Shown: positions 21,332-27,991 of the stretch, in pieces
Numbering within the stretch: the stretch's first letter is position 1
How the letters are laid out: each line of letters begins with the position of its first letter
NCBI GenBank assembly: GCA_964538375.1
Contig: CAZIFQ010000028.1
Span: 1 to 43,853, forward strand
Origin: JAUUZQ01 sp964538375
Lineage (GTDB): Bacteria; Bacteroidota; Bacteroidia; Bacteroidales; GCA-2748055
Reading direction: 5' to 3'
DNA length: 43,853 nt
Program-made: the position numbers and the translations under genes
Notes under the pieces: model-generated
Database searches by the model: none
What the model was told of the DNA's origin: nothing
Seen by the model: the letters and a program-made list of their open reading frames with translations, nothing else

Positions 21332-21943
21332 ATGAAAAAAACAAACCTCATAATCAACGGTGTATTGGCGGCGGCTGTAATCGCACTTTTTGTTCTTAAT
21401 TTTACAGATGGAGATTCTAAATCTTCAAATCAGGCGACAGTAGAAAATGATTCTATAATGACGCCGAGCGGAGATTTAAAAATTGCTTATTTCAATGTTG
21501 ATTCTGTAATGGCGAACTGGAATATGTATTTCACCGTTCAGGACGAATTGGCTGCCAGGCAGACTAGCATGGAAACTGAATTTGAGAGCAAGACAAAGGC
21601 CTTTCAGCAGAGAGTTGAAGATGCACAGTATAAAATACAAAGAGGTCTTGTTACCAGGGCGGAAACAGAGCAGCTGCAGCAGCAACTTGGCCAGGAAGAG
21701 CAGACCCTGTTAGCTTTACAGAACAATTATGGTATGCAATTGCAGGAAGAAAGCGCTGTAAAAAACCGTCAATTGATCGACCAACTTGAGCAGTACCTGA
21801 AAAAATTCAACGAAACTGCTGGTTACACCTATATCTTTAGCTACAGTTTTGGCGGTAATCTTCTTTATGGAGATGATGCTTACAATATCACAGATCTCAT
21901 CGTTAAAGGGATCAATGAAGAGTATGAAGTAACAGAAGAATAA
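21332..21943 (+). CDS. OmpH/Skp-family protein
   Basis: This 203-residue protein resembles the OmpH/Skp family of periplasmic coiled-coil chaperones for outer-membrane proteins. An N-terminal hydrophobic segment (about residues 7-25, IINGVLAAAVIALFVLNF) acts as a signal or anchor. KIAYFNVDSVMANW (about 49-62) is the typical family entry strand, followed by a long charged coiled coil rich in Gln and Glu (about 65-150) and a closing strand YTYIFSYSFGGNLLYGDDAYNIT (given approximately; residues 168-190) with the usual ITDLIVKGINEEY helix. It has a -7 box upstream and shares a transcript with the glycosyltransferase gene, which starts one nucleotide after its stop. As a Bacteroidota Skp-like protein it may help outer-membrane assembly, but no client is implied by this sequence. 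Confidence 0.88.
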   Translation: MKKTNLIINGVLAAAVIALFVLNFTDGDSKSSNQATVENDSIMTPSGDLKIAYFNVDSVMANWNMYFTVQDELAARQTSMETEFESKTKAFQQRVEDAQYKIQRGLVTRAETEQLQQQLGQEEQTLLALQNNYGMQLQEESAVKNRQLIDQLEQYLKKFNETAGYTYIFSYSFGGNLLYGDDAYNITDLIVKGINEEYEVTEE

Positions 21944-21944
21944 C

Positions 21945-23342
21945 ATGTCTTTTGCCGACGACTACCTGCAGAAAAAAAGCTTGCGGGGTCCTCTAATCAG
22001 TACCCCTCCAAAAGACAGTCTGCGTTGTATCGTTGCCATACCATCTTATAATGAATCCGGGCTCGTAAAGTGCCTGGATTCTTTGTTTTTATGCGATCCT
22101 CCCGGCGTCGATACTGAAGTTATCGTGCTGATCAATTCCCCGGAAGAGTGTCCGGAAGAGATTGTATCCGTGAACCGCAAATCCTATGAGGATGCCCTGG
22201 AATGGAAAGCAACACACAGGAGGGACGATGTAGACTTTCACTTCATCTTTGTCAGGGATCTTCCCAAAAAACATGCAGGAGCAGGCCTTGCCAGGAAACT
22301 GGTGATGGATGAAGCACTCAGAAGGTTTGATTCGATAGACAATGGCACAGGTATCATTATGTCGTTGGATGTCGATGCCATGGTGGATAAGAATTATTTA
22401 ACAGCAGTGGTAAGACACTTTGAGGATGGGAAAGTGGCAGGATGTGCGGTATATTTTGAGCACCCTTTAGGGGGAGACCAGGAGAGGGGGAGAAAGGGAG
22501 AGGGGGAGCAATACCCACAAGAGGTTTATAAAGCTATCGCAAATTATGAATTGCACATGAGATATTATTTGCAGGCGGTAAGGTATACTGGATATCCTTA
22601 TGCTTTTCATACGATTGGATCTTGTTTTGGGGTCAGGGCAACCACATATTGCAGCCAGGGAGGCATGAACAAGCGCCAGGCAGGGGAAGATTTTTACTTC
22701 ATACAAAAAGTAGCCCGCCTGGGTACTTTCTCCGATCTTACTGCCACAACGGTCCGCCCCTCTCCCCGACCATCAGATCGGGTGTTGTTTGGAACGGGAC
22801 CGGATATTATAAGGCAGCTGGAAAATCCGGGAAAGCCATATATGAGTTATGATCTCAGATTGTTTTTAGTGCTCAGGGAGTTTTTTCAAACCGCAGGTTC
22901 ACTGTATAAGGGCAATTCCTGTGACTCCTATATCAAAACTTTACCAGGAGTTTTGGGTAATTACCTTGTGCAGTCAGATTTTCACGGCGTGATAGATGAA
23001 ATACGGGGGAATGTTGCCTCGGAGAAGACATTTATGTCCAGGTTCTTCAGGCATTTTAATATGTTGTGGATATTGAAGTTTCTGCACTGGGCGGAGGAGG
23101 AGGGATATGGGAAAGTGGAGGTGAGTGTTGTGGCGAGGGAGTTGTTGGGGAAGATGGGGGGCGAGAAAGGGAGAGTGGGAGACGAGGTGAGGGGGAGACC
23201 AGGAGACCAGGAGACCAGGAGAGGGGGAGATGTGAGGAGGAGAGAGGGAGACCAGGAGAGGGGGAGACCAGGAGACCAGGAGACCAGGAGAGGGGGAGAT
23301 GTGAGGAGTTTGTTGGGAGTGTATAGGAGTGTTGAGCGTTAA
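21945..23342 (+). CDS. Family 2 glycosyltransferase with repeat-derived insertions
   Basis: The 465-residue protein has a GT-A type glycosyltransferase domain: CIVAIPSYNESGLVKCLDSL (residues 28-47) is the nucleotide-binding start, SLDVDAMV (140-147) the DxD-like metal motif, and GEDFYF (247-252) a likely catalytic-base region. The sugar donor and acceptor cannot be told. It is translationally adjacent to the OmpH-like gene. Two segments come from the GA-rich minisatellite R3: a short in-frame insertion at about residues 176-189 (GGDQERGRKGEGEQ) between DxD and the acceptor region, and a C-terminal tail at about 404-453 with two 23-residue repeats containing RGRPGDQETRRGGDVR. The tail is charged low-complexity sequence, so the functional enzyme probably ends near residue 402. 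Confidence 0.85.
   Translation: MSFADDYLQKKSLRGPLISTPPKDSLRCIVAIPSYNESGLVKCLDSLFLCDPPGVDTEVIVLINSPEECPEEIVSVNRKSYEDALEWKATHRRDDVDFHFIFVRDLPKKHAGAGLARKLVMDEALRRFDSIDNGTGIIMSLDVDAMVDKNYLTAVVRHFEDGKVAGCAVYFEHPLGGDQERGRKGEGEQYPQEVYKAIANYELHMRYYLQAVRYTGYPYAFHTIGSCFGVRATTYCSQGGMNKRQAGEDFYFIQKVARLGTFSDLTATTVRPSPRPSDRVLFGTGPDIIRQLENPGKPYMSYDLRLFLVLREFFQTAGSLYKGNSCDSYIKTLPGVLGNYLVQSDFHGVIDEIRGNVASEKTFMSRFFRHFNMLWILKFLHWAEEEGYGKVEVSVVARELLGKMGGEKGRVGDEVRGRPGDQETRRGGDVRRREGDQERGRPGDQETRRGGDVRSLLGVYRSVER
22471..22509 (+). repeat. R3 minisatellite inserted in the glycosyltransferase gene
   Basis: GGGGAGACCAGGAGAGGGGG-type sequence interrupts otherwise ordinary coding sequence and adds about 13 residues (GDQERGRKGEGEQ) while keeping the frame. 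Confidence 0.8.
23157..23305 (+). repeat. R3 minisatellite forming the 3' end of the glycosyltransferase gene
   Basis: GGAGACCAGGAGA words fill this segment. A longer unit starting at 23191 and again at 23260 gives an exact 69-bp (23-codon) repeat, so copy-number change here would alter protein length without frameshift. Confidence 0.85.
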
Positions 23343-23392
23343 GCGAATGGTTGCGATACGCTAAACTCTAAACGCTCCACGCTAGACGTGTT
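23333..23392. repeat. GCGTTAAGCG/AACGCTAAAC-type small repeat
   Basis: After and across the glycosyltransferase stop lie words GAGCGTTAAGCG, ATACGCTAAAC, TAAACGCTCC and ACGCTAGAC. They look like one more short dispersed intergenic repeat; the inverted words could pair as a weak hairpin and end the transcript. Confidence 0.5.
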
Positions 23393-23425
23393 ATTAAATA
23401 TGTTTTCCATGCCTTCTGAACCGTG

Positions 23426-23433
23426 TATATTTG
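23426..23433 (+). promoter_or_regulatory. -7 box for the P5C dehydrogenase gene
   Basis: TATATTTG matches TAnnTTTG, 46 nt before the ATG at 23480. A T-rich TGTTTTC about 20 bp upstream (23401) is a plausible -33 element. Confidence 0.65.
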
Positions 23434-23479
23434 CATGAGTTTATACTGTTATACAAATCCATTTAAAATATAATACGAC

Positions 23480-25111
23480 ATGCCAAAAGGAATCTATAAA
23501 GTGCCAGTGGCCAGGAATGAGCCGGTAAAGAATTATGCTCCTGGATCACCAGAAAAGCTGGAATTAAAAAAGGAATTGAAGAAAATGCGCTCCGAAGTTA
23601 TTGATATTCCAATGATCATTGATGGTAAGGAAATAAGGACAGATAACAAGGTACCTATGCATCCGCCACATGAAAGAAAACATTTGCTTGGTCATTTTCA
23701 CAGGGGAGATGCTTCTCATGTTCAACTGGCTATTGATGCTGCACTGAAGGCAAGAAAAAATTGGGCGAACATGCCATGGGAGCACCGTGCTTCTATCTTC
23801 CTGAAAGCAGCTGATCTGCTTGCAGGTCCTTATCGCCAGAAACTGAATGCTGCCACCATGCTGGCACAGTCGAAAAATGCCTTCCAGGCAGAGATTGACA
23901 GTGCTGCAGAGCTGATCGACTTTTTCAAGTTCAATGTGCAATATATGACAGAGATTTATGCACAACAGCCCGCTTCAGCTGAAGGTATCTGGGACAGGGT
24001 TGAATATCGTCCCCTGGAAGGATTTGTTTTCGCTCTCACCCCATTCAACTTTACTTCAATTGCTGGTAACCTTCCCTCAGCACCTGCCTTAATGGGTAAT
24101 ACCGTTGTTTGGAAATGTTCTAACACACAAGTATACTCAGCGAAAGTGATCATGGACATTTTCAGGGAAGCAGGAGTACCTGACGGAGTAATCAACCTGG
24201 TATTTGTATCTGGTCCGGTTGCCGGAAACGAAATTTTCTTTCACAAGGAATTTGCCGGTATACATTTCACCGGCTCTACTGAAGTATTCCAGAATATCTG
24301 GAAAACCATTGGAAACAATATTCATAATTACAAATCTTATCCCCGCATCGTTGGTGAGACAGGTGGAAAAGACTTTATTTTTGCCCACCCTACAGCCAAT
24401 GTGGACCAGGTATGCGTTGCTCTCGTAAGGGGTGCCTTTGAATACCAGGGACAGAAGTGTTCAGCAGCTTCAAGGGCCTATATCCCTGAAAGTATGTGGA
24501 AAGTGTTGCGCAAGAAGCTCGAAGATATGATCGGGGATATCAAGATGGGTGTACCTGAAGATTTTACCAACTTCTTCAATGCAGTGATCGATGAGGCATC
24601 ATTTGATAAACTGGCCAGCTACATCGACGTTGCCAACAAAGATGCAGATGCCGAGGTAATTATCGGCGGAGGGTATGACAAATCTGAAGGATACTTCATT
24701 GAGCCAACAGTTATTCTCGCCAGTGATCCACATTATACTACCATGGAAGAAGAGCTGTTTGGTCCGGTTCTCACGCTTTATGTTTACCCTGATAATGAGG
24801 TAGATGAAACCGCTGAGACACTGAATAAAACTTCAATTTATGCACTCACCGGAGCCATTTTTGCAGCCGACAGGTATGCCATTGATAAACTCACAAAAGC
24901 ATTGGTTGACTGTGCTGGTAACTTTTATATTAACGACAAGCCAACTGGCGCCGTAGTAGGACAACAGCCATTCGGCGGAGCAAGAGGATCGGGAACCAAC
25001 GACAAGGCCGGTTCTTACCTCAACCTGATTCGCTGGACATCGGCAAGGACAATTAAAGAGACCTTTGCTGCACCGAAGAGTTATGAGTATCCGTTTATGG
25101 AGGAGGCGTAG
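23480..25111 (+). CDS. pruA: L-glutamate gamma-semialdehyde (delta-1-pyrroline-5-carboxylate) dehydrogenase
   Basis: The 543-residue aldehyde dehydrogenase oxidises glutamate-gamma-semialdehyde, in equilibrium with P5C, to glutamate with NAD+, the second step of proline catabolism. The general base E293 (VGETGGKD), nucleophile C327 (GQKCSAASR) and cofactor-binding TPFNFTSIAGNL (residues 187-198) and FTGST (263-267) are all visible. Length and the N-terminal extension match the single-function ALDH4A1-like form rather than the bifunctional PutA. The closing segment VGQQPFGGARGSGTNDKAG is the usual family signature. It is monocistronic, with its own -7 box; no proline dehydrogenase gene is nearby. 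Its TAG stop is followed after 4 nt by two R1 units. Confidence 0.96.
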   Translation: MPKGIYKVPVARNEPVKNYAPGSPEKLELKKELKKMRSEVIDIPMIIDGKEIRTDNKVPMHPPHERKHLLGHFHRGDASHVQLAIDAALKARKNWANMPWEHRASIFLKAADLLAGPYRQKLNAATMLAQSKNAFQAEIDSAAELIDFFKFNVQYMTEIYAQQPASAEGIWDRVEYRPLEGFVFALTPFNFTSIAGNLPSAPALMGNTVVWKCSNTQVYSAKVIMDIFREAGVPDGVINLVFVSGPVAGNEIFFHKEFAGIHFTGSTEVFQNIWKTIGNNIHNYKSYPRIVGETGGKDFIFAHPTANVDQVCVALVRGAFEYQGQKCSAASRAYIPESMWKVLRKKLEDMIGDIKMGVPEDFTNFFNAVIDEASFDKLASYIDVANKDADAEVIIGGGYDKSEGYFIEPTVILASDPHYTTMEEELFGPVLTLYVYPDNEVDETAETLNKTSIYALTGAIFAADRYAIDKLTKALVDCAGNFYINDKPTGAVVGQQPFGGARGSGTNDKAGSYLNLIRWTSARTIKETFAAPKSYEYPFMEEA

Positions 25112-25115
25112 AAAA

Positions 25116-25221
25116 ACCACCCCGTCCGTCTGCGACGGACACCCCTCCTTGAAAAGGAGGGGAGGTACGAACCACCCCACCCGTCTGCGACGGGCACCCC
25201 TCCTTAAAAAGGAGGGGAGGT
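25116..25221 (+). repeat. R1 palindromic element, copy d (two complete units)
   Basis: Two head-to-tail units follow the P5C dehydrogenase stop. Variable hairpins are GTCCGTC/GACGGAC (25124-25130 with 25134-25140) and CCCGTC/GACGGG (25180-25185 with 25189-25194), both with TGC loops. Constant stems CCCCTCCTT/AAGGAGGGG have loops GAA and AAA. It ends 16 nt before the -7 box of the next gene. Confidence 0.92.
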
Positions 25222-25237
25222 AAAACCGCTTCGAGAA

Positions 25238-25245
25238 TAATTTTG
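25238..25245 (+). promoter_or_regulatory. -7 box for the DivIC/FtsB-like gene
   Basis: TAATTTTG fits TAnnTTTG and is 67 nt upstream of the ATG at 25313; no strong -33 box is seen. Confidence 0.5.
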
Positions 25246-25312
25246 TATTGTAGACCTTCGTTGTTTAAAACTTTGAGCAAATCTCATCGTCTTTTTCACT
25301 AGATTTATCCTC

Positions 25313-25609
25313 ATGAAGCAGACCTGGAAAATCATGTGGCCTTATGTGAAGAACAAGTATGTGATTGCGATTGTGACCTTCACAGTATGGATCATGTTTT
25401 TCAGTCAATATAATATTACTGACAGGTTCAGGCTTGCTTCAGAGATTAATCAGCTGGAGCAGGATAAGGAGTATTACAGGGAACAGATTATTCGTGATTC
25501 AATGCGCCTGAATGAGCTGACTACTGACCTTGATAACCTGGAGAAATTTGCCAGGGAGCAGTATTATATGAAGACGAAGAATGAGGATATATTTGTGGTG
25601 ATTGAGTAG
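25313..25609 (+). CDS. Septum formation initiator family protein (DivIC/FtsB-like)
   Basis: This 98-residue protein has the layout of FtsB/DivIC division proteins: a short cytoplasmic N-terminus, one membrane span (about residues 16-31, VIAIVTFTVWIMFFSQ), a coiled coil (about 40-72, EINQLEQDKEYYREQI), and the terminal FAREQYYMKTKNEDIFVV motif, which is the family's conserved end. FtsB/DivIC proteins link with FtsL and FtsQ/DivIB in the divisome and help activate septal peptidoglycan synthesis. In many Bacteroidota this gene is near enolase; here it is between pruA and sod. Its TAG stop is directly joined to a truncated R1 element. Confidence 0.9.
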   Translation: MKQTWKIMWPYVKNKYVIAIVTFTVWIMFFSQYNITDRFRLASEINQLEQDKEYYREQIIRDSMRLNELTTDLDNLEKFAREQYYMKTKNEDIFVVIE

Positions 25610-25628
25610 ACCACCCCGTCCGTCTGTG
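25610..25628 (+). repeat. R1 palindromic element, copy e (truncated)
   Basis: The first 19 bp (ACCACCCCGTCCGTCTGTG) of an R1 unit start at the base after the TAG stop of the DivIC-like gene. Constant hairpin is missing; the sod gene ends six bases further on. Confidence 0.8.
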
Positions 25629-25634
25629 CAAACC

Positions 25635-26237
25635 CTATCCCTTGAATCTTCTTGAAACTTCTTCCCAATTTACTACATTCCAGAATGCTCCGATGTAGTC
25701 GGGTCTGCGGTTTTGATAATTCAGGTAATAGGCATGTTCCCATACGTCTAATGTAAGTATCGGTGTTCCTTTTACTTCAGCGAGGTCCATCAAGGGATTG
25801 TCCTGGTTTGGAGAAGAAGTAACAGCTAATGATCCGTCGCCCAGCTTCACCAACCATGCCCAGCCAGAACCAAACCTTGTGGCCGCAGCTTTATTGAACA
25901 GTTCCTTGAATGCATCGAATGATCCAAATGCTGCGTCTATTGCTGTTGCCAGTTCTCCGGTAGGAGCGCCGCCACCATTTGGACTCATCACTTCCCAGAA
26001 GATGTTATGATTGAAATATCCTCCACCGTTATTTCTTACGGCTACAGGCAATGTAGAAATGTTTGCAAAGAGCTCCTCAGCAGATTTTCCTTCCATCTCA
26101 GTTCCTTCCACTGATGCGTTGAAATTTGCTGTATAAGCCGCATGGTGTTTGGTATGATGAATCTCCATAGTTCTTGCGTCGATATGGGGCTCTAGTGCTG
26201 TATAATCGTATTTTAGACCTGGTAATTTAAATGACAT
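25635..26237 (-). CDS. sodA: Superoxide dismutase (Mn/Fe family)
   Basis: The 200-residue enzyme dismutates superoxide to oxygen and hydrogen peroxide. Metal ligands H27 (MEIHHTKHH), H77 (YFNHNIFW), D164 and H168 (DVWEHAYY) are all present, as are the family endings YQNRRPDYI and WNVVNW. The Gln near the active site lies at 145 (SPNQDNPLM), as in MnSOD rather than at the FeSOD position, so Mn or cambialistic use is likely. No signal peptide is visible, hence cytoplasmic. It is transcribed toward, and ends only 25 bp from, the stop of the convergent DivIC-like gene. No clear TAnnTTTG box lies in its leader. Confidence 0.96.
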   Translation of the reverse strand: MSFKLPGLKYDYTALEPHIDARTMEIHHTKHHAAYTANFNASVEGTEMEGKSAEELFANISTLPVAVRNNGGGYFNHNIFWEVMSPNGGGAPTGELATAIDAAFGSFDAFKELFNKAAATRFGSGWAWLVKLGDGSLAVTSSPNQDNPLMDLAEVKGTPILTLDVWEHAYYLNYQNRRPDYIGAFWNVVNWEEVSRRFKG

Positions 26238-26314
26238 ATTTTAATTTTTTATAAGTTTCTATAGGCTAAACAATTTAGATGGGTAAATGTTTGCGCGCAG
26301 GGGAGATTTTTTGA

Positions 26315-26365
26315 ACCACTCCGTCCGTCTGCGACGGACACCCCTCCTTGAGAAGGAGGGGAGGT
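26315..26365 (+). repeat. R1 palindromic element, copy f
   Basis: A single full unit in the gap between sod and the dipeptidase gene: ACCACTCC start, variable hairpin GTCCGTC/GACGGAC (26323-26329 with 26333-26339), constant stem with loop GAG, and closing GAGGT. This is the one complete copy not directly following a stop codon. Confidence 0.9.
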
Positions 26366-26368
26366 AGA

Positions 26369-26625
26369 GACCTTCCCCTTTTTAGTTCCATCACCCCCAA
26401 CCTAGCCTTCCCCCAACGGGGGAAGGGATGCGCTTCGAAAATAATTATGGTTGTAGTTTAGAGTTGGTTTGGAACTCGGTATGGCAGGGACACACTGGTA
26501 AATATATTATGATATTTATTCGGAGGGAATTCCCTCTCCCGGCGGGAGAGGGCCAGGGTGAGGGTCACTGATTAAAAAGGAGAGGGCTAGGGAGAGGGCG
26601 ATTGAAAAAAAGGAGAGGAGGTAGA
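26369..26625. repeat. R2 repeat copies between sod and the dipeptidase gene
   Basis: At 26391-26426 TCACCCCCAACCTAG leads into hairpin CCTTCCCCC/GGGGGAAGG (loop AAC). At 26533-26551 a reversed copy has hairpin CCTCTCCC/GGGAGAGG (loop GGC) and then CAGGGTGAGGG, GATTAAAAAGG words. The 90 bp between them are unremarkable. Together with R1 copy f these account for most of the 449-bp gap 26238-26686. Confidence 0.8.
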
Positions 26626-26649
26626 GCAGAACGCAAGAAAAATTTTTAT

Positions 26650-26657
26650 TACTTTTG
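26650..26657 (+). promoter_or_regulatory. -7 box for the dipeptidase gene
   Basis: TACTTTTG fits TAnnTTTG and is 29 nt before the ATG at 26687. Confidence 0.55.
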
Positions 26658-26686
26658 GTTCTCACCAATAATATACCAGGAACTTC

Positions 26687-27898
26687 ATGAAAAAGATACT
26701 CATCCTTCTAATTGTCCCTTTGTTTCTCAATGCTTGTGGAGACAATGAAGAGAAAATCGCTGAGAAAGCAAAAAAGATTCACGAAAAAGCATATACTGTT
26801 GATAGTCATGTTGACACACCCATGTGGCTTACGAGGGCCGGGTTTGATTACGGGGAGCGGCATGACAGAAGTAAGCATCGCAGTAAACTGGATCTGCCGC
26901 GCATGAAAGAGGGCGGACTGGATGGTGTATTTTTTGCAGTTTTTATTGGCCAGGGATCCAGGGATTCTGTTGGGAACCAAAAAGCAAAGGAGGAGGCCTT
27001 TCAAATCATTGACTCCATCGGCTCTATGCTGAAGAAATATCCGGAAGAGATGGAACTGGCGGTAAATTCCAAGGACCTGAAGAGAATTGCAGACGATGGG
27101 AAAAAAGCCATCTTTCTTGGAATGGAAAATGGCTATCCGATTGGCAATGATCTTTCCCTTGTAGAAAAATATTATGAATCGGGGATCAGGTACATAACGC
27201 TGGTACATTCATGGAACAATGATATATGCGACTCTGCAAATGATTCCCTGGAGCACAATGGCATAACGGAATTTGGCAAAGAAGTAGTTGCAAAAATGAA
27301 TGAGCTTGGAATTATGATTGATGTCTCACACGCGTCTGATAAATCATTCGAAGACATCATTGGACTGAGTCGTGCCCCGATAATTGCTTCGCACTCCTGT
27401 TCGAGAGCCATTTGCGATAATCCGCGAAACCTGTCGGACGATATGCTATTGAAATTAAAGGAGAATGGCGGAGTGATCCAGATGTGCATTCTCAGTGCCT
27501 ATGTGAAGACACCGGAAGCTAATCCGGAACGCGATTCTGCCAAAGCAGCAGTTCGTGCGAAACATGGTAACTATTATGAACTTGATGATGATGCAAAACA
27601 TGCTTTCCTGACAGACTGGTTCCAGCTTGATGTGGATTTTCCGGCGAAACTTGCAACGGTATCAGATGTGGTTGATCATATTGACCATATGGTTTCTGTA
27701 TGTGGAGTCGATCATGTTGGTATAGGAACAGATTTCGATGGCGGAGGAGGAGTTGCTGACTGCTACGATGTTTCAGAGATGGGAAATATCACACTCGAGC
27801 TTGTGAAGAGAGGATATTCCGAAAAAGATATTGTGAAGATATGGGGAGGGAACTTGATGAGAGTGTTTGGGGAGGTGGAAGAGGTGGCGAAGGTTTAA
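26687..27898 (+). CDS. Membrane dipeptidase, peptidase family M19, lipoprotein
   Basis: The 403-residue protein belongs to M19 (renal dipeptidase family), zinc enzymes that cleave dipeptides. MKKILILLIVPLFLNAC is a lipoprotein signal with Cys17 as the lipidation site, so it is anchored at the cell envelope. Metal-binding segments are DSHVDTP (about residue 43), a central Glu in GMENGYP, DVSHAS, SHSCSRA, and HVGIGTDFDGGGGV near the end. Length is close to family norm. An envelope role in dipeptide scavenging is likely; substrate is not set by sequence. It is monocistronic and followed by a 53-bp repeat containing a hairpin. Confidence 0.93.
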   Translation: MKKILILLIVPLFLNACGDNEEKIAEKAKKIHEKAYTVDSHVDTPMWLTRAGFDYGERHDRSKHRSKLDLPRMKEGGLDGVFFAVFIGQGSRDSVGNQKAKEEAFQIIDSIGSMLKKYPEEMELAVNSKDLKRIADDGKKAIFLGMENGYPIGNDLSLVEKYYESGIRYITLVHSWNNDICDSANDSLEHNGITEFGKEVVAKMNELGIMIDVSHASDKSFEDIIGLSRAPIIASHSCSRAICDNPRNLSDDMLLKLKENGGVIQMCILSAYVKTPEANPERDSAKAAVRAKHGNYYELDDDAKHAFLTDWFQLDVDFPAKLATVSDVVDHIDHMVSVCGVDHVGIGTDFDGGGGVADCYDVSEMGNITLELVKRGYSEKDIVKIWGGNLMRVFGEVEEVAKV

Positions 27899-27911
27899 GG
27901 GTTAAAGAGCC

Positions 27912-27964
27912 AATGGGTTACCTCCTGCGCTAAAGCTTCGGAGGTTAAAAAATGAGTTAATGAG
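27912..27964 (+). repeat. 53-bp inverted repeat, left copy
   Basis: This copy is identical over all 53 bp to the reverse complement of 31571-31623. Inside it ACCTCC pairs with GGAGGT around the loop TGCGCTAAAGCTTC and is followed by TAAAAAAT. It starts 14 nt after the dipeptidase stop and lies between that gene and the convergent acyltransferase gene, so it could act as a transcription end signal. Confidence 0.95.
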
Positions 27965-27991
27965 TTAATGGGGAATAGATTGATGAACAGT

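Noticed and set aside
20951..21399. Plus-strand frames across the R1 copy c region
   Set aside because: They translate the repeat and the antisense of the DUF559 start, and overlap the OmpH-like promoter and start; no family features.
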